64,000 bases of DNA, taken from contig NW_026960608.1 of NCBI RefSeq assembly GCF_021018805.1, positions 930,001 to 994,000 on the forward strand, read 5' to 3'. This DNA comes from Prinia subflava (lineage: Eukaryota; Chordata; Aves; Passeriformes; Cisticolidae). Below the pieces are notes generated by a model that saw nothing but the letters and a program-made list of their open reading frames with translations, searched no databases and was not told the origin of the DNA. Below, in pieces: positions 21,733 through 30,104 of this stretch; within the stretch, counting starts at the first letter, position 1, and every line of letters starts with the position of its first letter. The translations under genes were made by a program, and so were the position numbers.

Positions 21733-24435
21733 CTATAGCGAATAATTTTCAACAGTCTCTGAGTCTTCTTGGGGTGCTTCAGGCAATTCACTGCTGTCAC
21801 CATGGTTACCACTGTTAGTTGGTATCTCTGACTGCGGACACACACGGGTAAATCGGCTCCGTACCCAAACCGGTCCTGCTTCTCCTGCGGAAACACACAT
21901 ATATCCGCGACCATTAAACAGCACAGGACTTGGTCCCTGCCATTCACCCGTTCGCATATTTTTATGATATACATAAAGCCCTGGAATTGCTTGTGGTCTT
22001 CCTTCTTTCACTGCATGGTGGTGGATAACAACTGCAGGCTCTTCTCTTCCTTCTGCCAAACACAAATAGTTTAGTGTAAACAACACTTTTGATAGTCGGC
22101 TAGTTATGTCTGTTTCGTCATTCTGTTTCTGCCTTGCTAAATATTCTTTCAGCATCTGATTAGCCCTTTCTACAATGGCTTGACCAGTAGGAGAGTGAGG
22201 AATTCCGGTGGTATGCTTGACTCCCCACTTCTGCAGAAATCTAGCAACTCGCTGACCAGCATAGGCTGGACCATTGTCGGTCTTAATTTCTGCAGGCACT
22301 CCCATTACTGCAAAACAAACAGTTAAGTGTCTTTCAACATGCAAAGCTCTTTCTCCCAGTTGTGCTGTGGCCCAGATAAATTTAGAATACGTATCAACGG
22401 TGACATGGACATATTTCAGCCTTCCAAATTCTGGAACGTGAGTTACATCCATTTGCCACAATTCTAAAGCTTTCATTCCCCTTGGGTTCGCGCCTAGACC
22501 AAGGCCTGGCCCATGATGACTACATTGAGGGCAAGCACGCACGATCCCTTGCGCATCATTCATAGATATTTGAAATTGACGACGCAAGGCCTTAGCATTC
22601 TGATGAAAATTGTCATGGCTCTCACGAGCTCGCACAAAACTATTTTCAGGAGGGACATGAGCAATGCAACTGAGTGCAGCATCTGCTTGTGCGTTGCCTT
22701 CTCCCAAGCCACTGTTGCACTGATGACTACGAATGTGCATAACACAAAAGGCATGTTGACGCTGTCTCAGTATACTTCTCAGCTGCAGAAACAATTCTCC
22801 AAGGCGCTGGTTTTGAGTGGCTCTGATGAGCGCATCCTCGATTCTTTGTACAACTCCAACTACATATAACGAGTCTGAAACAACACTGAGAGGTTCTCTG
22901 TTCCAAGTTTGCAAAGCCCAACACACTGCTCTCAGTTCAAGGGTTTGCAGGCTATTTCCTGCTTCACTCTGAAGTAAATGTCGCATCCATTCTTCTTGCT
23001 GTTGCCATACACACACAGCTCCTTTTGTTTTTCGACCAGCATCTGTAAACACTGTTCTGCCTTTTACTGGTGTCAAGGAACACAAAGGTCTTTCCAGCCA
23101 TTGATAACGTGTAATTAGAGTCCACATTGGGCCTTTTGGCTGCTGGTTGTGAACCACACCTGTAAAACCTAGCAACGCTGCTTGCAAAGCAACAGAATGT
23201 CTCAGCTTCCACTCTAAATCTTCACTTCTAACAGGAACACTGATATCTGCTGGTTCTTTCCCGTCCATTTCTATAATTCTGTCTCTGCCCTTTTTTATGA
23301 GCGCAGCAAGAGCGTCTGTTCTGGTCAGGACACGACTCTTTGGCTGCATAGGTAGAAACACCCATTCGATCACACCTGCTGTTGACTTAAACTTGGACAG
23401 GCGTTCCCCCTTTTTCTTTTGCCATTGAAAAACAATGGCAAATGGACAAGCATCAGCGTTGGAAAGGAAAAGTGACAGTGGAAGGTGCTCTATTCGACGA
23501 GCACTCCAACCACGTTGCAACTTTTTGGACACTTGATCTAAAGCCTGTTGTTGTTCAGGGGTGCACGTTCGAGGGCTGCTGGCATCACTACCATGAAGCC
23601 ACGGTAGGAATGGTTGCAAATCATCATTGGTGATTCCTACAATGGTACCAACCCACTGTAAGTCTCCAAAGAGTCTCTGAGCATCATGTAAAGTAGAAAT
23701 ATCAGCATGTAAAGTAATTTTTTGTGGGCGAACTTGTGAACTTGTGATCACCCAACCTAAATATTTCCAAGGAGCTGATCGCTGTATTTTCTCTGGGGCT
23801 ACAGTCAGTCCACGATGTTTCAATTGTGCTATCAACCAGTTTAATTCTGTCTCTGTCAATGGCGCTTTGGTGGCAACAAGAATGTCATCAACGTAATGGT
23901 AAATTTTTGCGCTAGAAAAGTGCTGACAAATAGGTTGCAAGGCCCAACTAACAAACAACTGACACATGGTAGGTGAGTTACGACCCCCCTGGGGGAGGGT
24001 AACCCATTCATATCGTTGTGCTGGGGCTGCTCTGTTGATAGATGGCACAGTGAAGGCAAAGCGCTGAGTGTCCTGTGGATGAAACGGAATGGTGAAAAAG
24101 CAGTCCTTTAAATCGATGATCACAATGTTCCACCCTTGAGGGATCATAGTTGGTGCTGGCAAGCCTGACTGCAAGGCACCCATTGCTTGCATTTGCTCAT
24201 TGACCTTGCGAAGATCATGCAGCAATCTCCATTTCCCTGATTTTTTGGGGATTACAAAAATTGGCATGTTCCATGGACTCACTGAGGGCTGAATGTGACC
24301 TGCTTCTAGTTGCTCTTGCACCAGCTGTTTAGTAATTTGCAGCTTCTTTTCTGTCATTGGCCACTGCTCGACCCATACAGGAGTTTCAGTCAACCAAGTG
24401 ATTTTTAAAATGGGTGGCTGCTCTGCAGTGGCCAT
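21733..24435 (-). CDS. pol: Pol: reverse transcriptase, RNase H, integrase (intact frame)
   Basis: 900 codons without interruption. RT has an Asp in IIDLKDCF (108) and YVDD at 181-184. RNase H acidic residues are at 465 (FTDAG), 500 (TLELRA), 521 (VSDSL) and 585 (QADAA). The integrase zinc domain has H607, H611, C635 and C638, and the catalytic triad D663, D720 and E756 shows the D-x35-E spacing. All catalytic residues are therefore present. LWQMDVT in integrase is typical of class II (alpha/beta) retroviruses. The frame is -1 relative to the protease frame and begins where that frame stops, implying ribosomal frameshifting near 24440. I saw no textbook slippery heptamer, so the ATG used here as the boundary is nominal. 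Confidence 0.95.
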   Translation of the reverse strand: MATAEQPPILKITWLTETPVWVEQWPMTEKKLQITKQLVQEQLEAGHIQPSVSPWNMPIFVIPKKSGKWRLLHDLRKVNEQMQAMGALQSGLPAPTMIPQGWNIVIIDLKDCFFTIPFHPQDTQRFAFTVPSINRAAPAQRYEWVTLPQGGRNSPTMCQLFVSWALQPICQHFSSAKIYHYVDDILVATKAPLTETELNWLIAQLKHRGLTVAPEKIQRSAPWKYLGWVITSSQVRPQKITLHADISTLHDAQRLFGDLQWVGTIVGITNDDLQPFLPWLHGSDASSPRTCTPEQQQALDQVSKKLQRGWSARRIEHLPLSLFLSNADACPFAIVFQWQKKKGERLSKFKSTAGVIEWVFLPMQPKSRVLTRTDALAALIKKGRDRIIEMDGKEPADISVPVRSEDLEWKLRHSVALQAALLGFTGVVHNQQPKGPMWTLITRYQWLERPLCSLTPVKGRTVFTDAGRKTKGAVCVWQQQEEWMRHLLQSEAGNSLQTLELRAVCWALQTWNREPLSVVSDSLYVVGVVQRIEDALIRATQNQRLGELFLQLRSILRQRQHAFCVMHIRSHQCNSGLGEGNAQADAALSCIAHVPPENSFVRARESHDNFHQNAKALRRQFQISMNDAQGIVRACPQCSHHGPGLGLGANPRGMKALELWQMDVTHVPEFGRLKYVHVTVDTYSKFIWATAQLGERALHVERHLTVCFAVMGVPAEIKTDNGPAYAGQRVARFLQKWGVKHTTGIPHSPTGQAIVERANQMLKEYLARQKQNDETDITSRLSKVLFTLNYLCLAEGREEPAVVIHHHAVKEGRPQAIPGLYVYHKNMRTGEWQGPSPVLFNGRGYMCVSAGEAGPVWVRSRFTRVCPQSEIPTNSGNHGDSSELPEAPQEDSETVENYSL

Positions 24436-25760
24436 TAAGGAAAATGCTGATCAGTGGTTAGGACCATCCCCATCTGGGAAAGCACATCTCTGCCCAAAAG
24501 TCCTGGAATTTTCTCTGGCATTGGCATGACGTAAGGATGAGCCACAATGACTCGATTATCATTAAAGATAATACGAATAGGGTCTGCACTCATTGAAGGG
24601 ACACTTGTGCCGCCTACCCCCACTACGTGGGTGTAGGGTGACTGCAACGGCCAATTAGTTGGCCAATGTAGCTGATTTATTATAGAAATATCTGCTCCAG
24701 TGTCGAGAAGTGGCGATCGCTCGATGATCTCATCACCTCGCTGGAGTTTTACTGTAATCCGTGGGCGCTCCTTCAGGCTCTCTGTAAGAAAAACATTGTG
24801 GCCAGTTGATCCAAAGTTCTTATTTCCTCTTTCTGGCTCAGTTGGCTGTCTCGGGAATCGATGATTTGGCAGAATGTTCTCAAATGGAATAATTTGAGCA
24901 ATTCTGCTCCCTTTCGGAATAGTCACTGGTGGTTGTAAAGCATAAGCCATTTTTTTTACTTGTCCTGTATAGTCTGCATCAATGACTCCTGGAATTACAA
25001 TGATACCTTGTTTACCTGTGGAGGATCTTCCCAACAGCAAGCCTCCAACTAAGGAAATTTTACTGTACATTGGTCCATAAACATCTGTGGGAATCAGGGT
25101 CACTTCCTTGTCTTGCAGGGTGACTTCTGTGGTTGTTATATCTACACCAAGACTCCCCCATGTGGCAGGTCTGTTCTTATTTAAGAAGCCATTTTTGGAA
25201 TCTTGTGGGTCAAGGCATTGATTTGTCTTGGCGCCCTGCCTTAGCGCGCTGGCTTTGAAGTTTCCCTGTTTTCTGCAAATTTCAGTGGCATGGGTGTCTA
25301 CATTACATTTGTGACACCACACAGTCTTTTGGCAGGTTCGCCTAAAATGACCTGTCTCACCGCAGCGGAAGCAAAGGATGTCTGCTGGGGCCTTCTTGCT
25401 GCTGTTGGAATGGCTGAAGCCTTTCCCTGTCAATGCAGCTGCAATAATATGTCCCTGTTGCTGCATTGCATCCTGCATCGCTGCTGTAAAAGCTGCTGTT
25501 TGATTATTTTGTTCTGCTCTGGCTGCTCTCACTAGCATTTCATCAACTCCGCAACCCTGAGGGAGGGAGGCTAATATGGTTTTGGTATGTGCATTGGCAT
25601 TTTCAAATGCGAGAGAACGAAAGAGATGATCTTGCACATCTGTAGGTAGGTCTGGAGCATCTTTTAAAGCTGTGGAGAGGCGATCGATGAATTTGCCATA
25701 TGATTCTGTGGCTCCCTGTTTGATGTTAGCATATGATGGAGGCTTTTTCTTATCTGGCAC
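24435..25760 (-). CDS. gag-pro: Gag C-terminus, nucleocapsid, dUTPase and protease in one frame
   Basis: 441 codons continuing directly from a TAG that splits Gag. In order: major homology region (about 13-28, IKQG…ESYGKFIDRL); two zinc knuckles, CX2CX4HX4C at 130-143 and a second at 149-162; a trimeric dUTPase (about 201-320) with PGVIDADYTG at 257-266 and the C-terminal GSTG motif at 317-320; and an aspartic protease with LDTGAD at 352-357 and GLLGRD near the end. dUTPase is a betaretroviral trait. Canonical betaretroviruses place pro in a different frame from gag, whereas here they share one, as in alpharetroviruses. The first codon is a GTG after the TAG and is not a true start. Confidence 0.92.
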   Translation of the reverse strand: MPDKKKPPSYANIKQGATESYGKFIDRLSTALKDAPDLPTDVQDHLFRSLAFENANAHTKTILASLPQGCGVDEMLVRAARAEQNNQTAAFTAAMQDAMQQQGHIIAAALTGKGFSHSNSSKKAPADILCFRCGETGHFRRTCQKTVWCHKCNVDTHATEICRKQGNFKASALRQGAKTNQCLDPQDSKNGFLNKNRPATWGSLGVDITTTEVTLQDKEVTLIPTDVYGPMYSKISLVGGLLLGRSSTGKQGIIVIPGVIDADYTGQVKKMAYALQPPVTIPKGSRIAQIIPFENILPNHRFPRQPTEPERGNKNFGSTGHNVFLTESLKERPRITVKLQRGDEIIERSPLLDTGADISIINQLHWPTNWPLQSPYTHVVGVGGTSVPSMSADPIRIIFNDNRVIVAHPYVMPMPEKIPGLLGRDVLSQMGMVLTTDQHFP

Positions 25761-26940
25761 CTACAGCAAAGCCCTGTGGGCCAGTGCCTGGGATAGCTGA
25801 TGAATCTCAATTGGAAAGGTTAACTGTACATTTGTTGTGGCGTAGGCCCCTTGGCCCGTCAGCATGTCTGGCTGGATTCCATAAAATGGATCTCCCACAG
25901 TTTGGTGCTTGTTGGCTTCCTTGGTCGCAAGAGGCCTCCACTCTCTTTCAAAGATAAGAAACTGAGACGGTGTGAGCAGAAGAGCAGCAATATTCAACGA
26001 ATCGGCCAGACAAAGGAGGTCGGCTGTAAAAATATATTGTATGATGTTCTTGGCTGCCTCCGAACGAATTCCGTGCTGGCTGACCGTTTGTTTTGCAGAT
26101 TGTAATACCTTCCACTCATGCGGTTGCCATTTCGCTGTGTTTTGTTCAGTTATTACAGGGTAAGCCATGAGATTTGCTGCTGCAAAGTCCTGATCCAGAA
26201 TAGCATTTTTCTTAGCTTCAGACCAACAGTTTAGAATTGGATCTGTTTGGTTGACAGGCAGCGCCATCTGCTGGCCAGCGGACGGCAGTGTCTGCTTGTT
26301 ATGCAAAGAGGACAAAGTTTGCAAGTCGTGCGTTTTTTGTGGAAATGTTTTAGACATTTCGAGTGTTCTTTGTTCTAATTGACTCTGACGATTTGACAGC
26401 TTAGCAAGTTCAGCTATTATTTGCTGTAATTCCTCTGATCTCTCCGGCTTTTCCGGTGATCGAGCCGTGCAGCGGTCGTCAGGCTCTAAAACTTCCTCGT
26501 CGGAGTCAGATTCCGGCAAGGGACAGTGGGATGCTTGTGGATGGGTGGCGGGTCCCACCGATGCAGGTTTCGGGGGCGCAGGGGTCTCGGATTGAGTTGA
26601 ATTCGCGTTGTCAGATCCGGGCATGGGCGCCGCCATGTCTGCTGTTTTTGTTTTGGTCAGGTGAGCTGCTGACGTCAGCTCCCGTTCCGGTGGGGGCGGG
26701 GTTGACACTGCTCCGCTGGTGGCACCGCCTCGAAGTCCGCCCCCTTGCTGCGTCACCTGTGCCCGCCCCACGTCGCTGTCGGCCCCGCCTGCCTCCTCAT
26801 CTTTCACCACGCCTCTGGGATCTGGCGGCAGGGCTGCCCCCTCCCCTTTGTCACTCTCCCGGGACCGCGAAGAAAGCGTTTCCAGTGGTCTGCCACATCC
26901 ACCACATCGTGGAGGGACGAACAAAGGGGGGATGCATTCC
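25761..26940 (-). pseudogene. gag: Gag central part (proline-rich linker and capsid N-terminus)
   Basis: Open for about 390 codons. A Cys-containing stretch (CGGCGRP) is followed by a Pro/Glu/Asp-rich linker with MAAPMP, an acidic patch (ESDSDEEVLEP), a coiled-coil-like segment (EELQQIIAELAKLSNR) and a capsid N-terminal domain (…GDPFYGIQPDMLTG…). It ends in a TAG (25761-25763) in the same frame as the capsid C-terminus, so one stop divides capsid just before the major homology region. It is out of frame with the matrix piece upstream. The apparent first codon is TTG just after a TAA, so this segment has no start of its own. Confidence 0.85.
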
Positions 26941-27010
26941 CCTTAACAGGATGCGTGGAATTGATTCCAAAGAATCTCGCTACTTTGGATACTTTTTTTT
27001 GTTCTTTTTC

Positions 27011-27373
27011 TTAGGGAGTAACGACTCCTGGGTCTGAAGGACAAAGAGTCGTTCTCTCCAATGCAAAAATCGCGGCTTGGGCAGCTCTGCATTCTGCAGC
27101 AAAAGTTTGCAAGGTATTTATGATTTTCTTCCAAACTGCACCTAATTCCGAGCAGATTTTTGCTTCTTTCCCTTGAGAAACTACAGAGTCCCATAGCAAA
27201 TCACCGATCTCCTTCCACTCCGTCTCACTAAACAAAAGTGAGGGCTGATGTAATTTCCCTTTCTTCTGAGCCCGTTGGGTCAGCAGATTTATATCAGAAT
27301 CCTTAATTTTTTCGCCCCGTTTCAAGAAAATGGAGGCTAGCAGCTGCACAGCAGCCTGAAAGTCACGCTCCAT
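27011..27373 (-). pseudogene. gag: Gag matrix domain, 5' part of gag
   Basis: 120 codons from ATG at 27373 (MERDFQAAVQLLA…) to TAA at 27011-27013. It is alpha-helical and basic with the matrix pattern FSETEWKEIGDLLW. No glycine follows Met, so it is not myristoylated in the usual way. The frame stays readable for a while after the TAA, then coding text moves to another frame near 26940-27000. A strong donor (GAG|GTAAGC at 27416-27411) precedes the ATG by about 40 bases, the place of the env donor in simple retroviruses. Confidence 0.75.
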
Positions 27374-27584
27374 TTTTCTTGCAGTGCTTTGTTTCCTTCC
27401 GCGATCGCTGCTTACCTCCTTTCTGTCACCGGTGAGAGACACCGCAGACCTTTCAAGCAAATCCAGTCAGCAATCGCTCCCCGATCTGCCTTGCAAGCTC
27501 ACAACAGGTGTATGCAAGCACACGAATCACTTTCCAAGCACAAGGACTTTTCTGCATCTAAGCAAAAACTCCGCATTCAAGCAA

Positions 27585-27655
27585 CAAAAAACCTCATTTA
27601 AGAGAAAACAAAAACCTCATTTAAGAGAAAACAAAAACCTCATTTAAGAAAAAAC
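27585..27655 (-). repeat. leader tandem repeat downstream of the primer site
   Basis: About three copies of a 23-base unit (aaaacctcatttaagagaaa…) lie between the primer site and gag, where packaging signals normally sit. The third copy has a small change. Confidence 0.8.
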
Positions 27656-27658
27656 ACT

Positions 27659-27676
27659 GTCCCTGTTCGGGCGCCA
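27659..27676 (-). promoter_or_regulatory. tRNA-Lys3-type primer-binding site
   Basis: Minus strand TGGCGCCCGAACAGGGAC, an exact Lys(UUU) primer-site sequence, three bases inside the 5' LTR. Confidence 0.95.
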
Positions 27677-27679
27677 GTA

Positions 27680-28078
27680 TGTTGCTGAGAACAGTTAAAG
27701 ATCGGGGACTAAAGAACAGGGTCTGACCCAATGTGGGTATATCACACCTTCTTCCCTTTATTCTTTGAGATGGCGGGTTAAATACAGACAGACTGGTTGA
27801 CAAGAACAGGTGCATTCTGATAGGCAGTGAGAATAGAGAAGTATGCAAACAATCTAGAGTTAAGGCAGCTACGGAGTTTCAGTGTAATTACTTCTATTCT
27901 GTAAATGTCCATACCTTAACACATTCCTAGTACCAGATAAGTTTATCTGGTACTACGTATGTTGGATGTTTGAGGCCTACTAGGCCCAGGCCTGAGGCCT
28001 AGTTCGGCCTGGTTTGGAATAGCTCAAATCCCATCCCCCAGCATATCATGCCCACGACTTCTGAGAAACTCGGTTACA
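27680..28078 (-). repeat. class II provirus 5' LTR
   Basis: 399 bp, no difference noticed from the 3' LTR. It contains an AT-rich promoter region, and a palindrome-like block (ccagataagtttatctgg) near 27932-27949. Confidence 0.95.
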
Positions 28079-28091
28079 CCCAACAATCTCA

Positions 28092-28414
28092 TCCACCAGC
28101 CTGGGACTTTCCACCTTTCCATCTCAGCCTCTCGGAGTCCTGCAGGGGCACCAAGATCAAACTTCCCCAGGCTTTTTTGTGAAAGAAAATCCTCAAGGTT
28201 CTTGGTTCTGTTTATTACTAATGCTGTAGTTGTTTGTTTGTTTGTTGTTTTTTCATATATACTAGTTAACTGTTATTCCTATCCCCATACCTCTGCCTGA
28301 AAGCCCCTTTAATTTTCTAGATTAGAATAATTTGGAGAGAGGGGATTCGAATTCTCCATCTCTAGGGAAGTTCTGCCCCCTTCCTAGCAGATACCTGTCT
28401 TTCAAACCAAGACA
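28092..28414 (+). repeat. outer provirus 5' LTR, second part
   Basis: Continues the outer LTR after the insertions and matches 34020-34314, ending …AAACCAAGACA. Together with 14445-14936 the LTR is about 815 bp. Confidence 0.85.
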
Positions 28415-28421
28415 GATTTTT

Positions 28422-28439
28422 TGGCGCTCACTGTGGGAC
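28422..28439 (+). promoter_or_regulatory. primer-binding site of the outer provirus
   Basis: TGGCGCTCACTGTGGGAC, seven bases after the LTR end. It has the TGG start of a primer site. I could not assign the tRNA. Confidence 0.55.
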
Positions 28440-28598
28440 TTGAGGGCATTGAGAGGAAAAGGAATAACAGTCCTTAAGTGACCTTGTGCACTGGGTATAG
28501 AAACCTCCCTAAATAGCATCACGTGGTCTAGCTTACCTTGGTTTGGGTGGCATGTGGTTGTGGCTGTGTTTCTCCCATTTGCAGGCCCTTATTTAAAC

Positions 28599-30104
28599 AT
28601 GGGCCCTATAACTAAGGCTACTGTGGCTGTTATCCAGTTTGCACTATGGGTTAATACGGTGAGGAATTCATGGATTTTTAACTTCCTCTGGAAGGCAGGC
28701 ATATGGATACATGGCTATCACACTCTAAGTGTTTGTTTGTGGGGTTACTTTAACAATGGTACCTACTGTGAGGAAATGACACCAGGGGAATTTTTTTCCC
28801 AACCCTTCACTCAGCTGTTTGGGTCTATTCCACCAGTTTTTGAAGGGTTTAAATCTTCTCTGAATGCTAATGATGTCATACAATGGCTAGTATTGCTCAC
28901 AGGCCTATTCTATTTAGTATTCCAAGATAAGGGGAGATTGACCTGGATAACTACCCTGATACCTACCCCAGAGAATAAAGATACTGCCCTAGAGACTGGG
29001 GATGCTGCCATAGAGCCTGACACTGCCCCACAGACTAAAGATGCTGCCCCACTACCTGACCCTGCCATGAAGCCCACCTCCGAAATGAACCACCCAGACT
29101 GGGTGGGAGTTCTGGTGAAGGAGATCAGTCAGATGCTAAAGGAGCACACTTCCCTAGTGGTGGCCTCATTGGCCTCATTAGCCCCAGCTGGTGGCAAACC
29201 CTCCCCCTGCCCTGAAGAGGGAGAGTCTGAAGGTGCAGCAGTGGAACCCACAGACGTTACAACCGTCCAAGTTCCAGCTGAACCACAGGGGCAGTCACAG
29301 CCAGCAGCAGTTGCCCCTGTGGAAAAGAAGAAATATAAGATGAAATCAGAGCACCCAGGTGATAAGAATAAAAAAGGAAGGCCCTCACAACCCCCAGGAG
29401 GGCCAGAAGTTGAGATCATCACTGAGTCCCTGTCATATGAAAATCTCCGTAGTCTGCAAAAAGATGTTGCACGACGGGGACATAAGCCTTATACAGCCTG
29501 GTTACTTAAGGTCTGGGACCTTATAGGTAGAGGTGTACAACTAGATAGTGGTGAGGCAAGGAATATGGGACCCTTCACCGAAGACTCAGGTGTGAATCAG
29601 GTATTTGTAAAAGAGCAAGGACCCCTTCACCTTTGGGAACGGCTTTTAATGAGTGTAAGAGAGAGGTTTGTCCACCGAGACAGAATGCAAGAGCACCACC
29701 ATACAATGTGCTGGAAGACCCTTGAGGAAAGGATCCAACAGCTGAGAGAAGTGGCAATACTAGAGGTACTTTTTGGGAGGGATAGACAGCATGACAATGA
29801 CCCCGACAAAGTCAAGTGCACAGGGCAAATGTTGTGGAATCTAGCAACTAAAGGGCCATCTGAATACACCACATTCATCTCAATGATTAATGCTGATACC
29901 AACCAAGAGACTGTAAGTTCTGTAGCAAGCAAGCTTAGAAATTCTGACAGTATGATCAGTGGCCCAATGCAGACTGAGATCTCTGCTGTGGTTAAGGAAC
30001 TCCAAGAGGAGATAAGGGAGTTAAGAGATGAGGAGGAACAGTTCCCATGTGGCACCGGTGCGAGTCACAGGCCCCAGAGTCAGGACCCAACGTCCCTCAG
30101 CTAG
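28599..30104 (+). CDS. gag: Gag of outer class III provirus
   Basis: About 501 codons from ATG at 28599 (MGPITK, possible myristoylation). The frame is open further upstream, but only through a pyrimidine-rich, acceptor-like stretch (TTTCTCCCATTTGCAG). An N-terminal hydrophobic/aromatic domain is followed by a repeat-like acidic linker (alternating Asp/Thr/Ala/Pro around 28970-29060), a basic segment and a capsid-like helical domain (…PLHLWERLLMSVRERF…). The C-terminus is a charged coiled coil (KELQEEIRELRDEEE). The frame stops at TAG 30102. Coding text seems to continue in another frame from about 30048, so the true 3' end may be frameshifted. Its Trp codons are mostly intact, unlike pol. 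Confidence 0.7.
   Translation: MGPITKATVAVIQFALWVNTVRNSWIFNFLWKAGIWIHGYHTLSVCLWGYFNNGTYCEEMTPGEFFSQPFTQLFGSIPPVFEGFKSSLNANDVIQWLVLLTGLFYLVFQDKGRLTWITTLIPTPENKDTALETGDAAIEPDTAPQTKDAAPLPDPAMKPTSEMNHPDWVGVLVKEISQMLKEHTSLVVASLASLAPAGGKPSPCPEEGESEGAAVEPTDVTTVQVPAEPQGQSQPAAVAPVEKKKYKMKSEHPGDKNKKGRPSQPPGGPEVEIITESLSYENLRSLQKDVARRGHKPYTAWLLKVWDLIGRGVQLDSGEARNMGPFTEDSGVNQVFVKEQGPLHLWERLLMSVRERFVHRDRMQEHHHTMCWKTLEERIQQLREVAILEVLFGRDRQHDNDPDKVKCTGQMLWNLATKGPSEYTTFISMINADTNQETVSSVASKLRNSDSMISGPMQTEISAVVKELQEEIRELRDEEEQFPCGTGASHRPQSQDPTSLS

Larger units (their letters stand above)
15468..28084 (-). mobile_element. class II endogenous retrovirus, nearly complete provirus
   Basis: Spans 15474-28078, flanked by cccaac on both sides (15468-15473, 28079-28084), the 6-bp duplication of class II integrases. 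The two 399-bp LTRs look identical by eye, so the insertion is recent. Order on the minus strand: LTR, Lys-type primer site, leader repeats, gag, dUTPase-protease, pol, env, polypurine tract, LTR. Pol is open throughout. Gag has a TAA, a frame change and a TAG. Env is interrupted by a 4.5-kb element and one TGA. As it stands it could not make infectious particles, although its polymerase frame is intact. Confidence 0.95.
14931..28091 (-). mobile_element. solo LTR, family D (copy 1), inserted in the outer 5' LTR and split by the class II provirus
   Basis: The LTR body is 14937-15473 plus base 28085 (about 538 bp), reading TGTTGGGAAGG … CTCTTACA on the minus strand. The duplication atctca lies at 14931-14936 and 28086-28091. 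The same LTR family occurs intact at 59612-60186. The class II provirus inserted one base from its 5' terminus, so nearly the whole LTR lies on one side. Confidence 0.9.

Noticed and set aside
26456..27037. 193-codon plus-strand frame
   Set aside because: It lies opposite the class II gag linker and reflects its GC-rich composition; Pro/Arg/Leu-rich with no domain.
27585..27655. CRISPR-like repeat array
   Set aside because: About three adjacent short units without spacers, in a retroviral leader of a bird genome; a tandem repeat, not CRISPR.
27659..27676. tRNA-Lys gene
   Set aside because: Only the 18 bases complementary to the tRNA 3' end are present, next to an LTR: a primer-binding site, not a tRNA gene.
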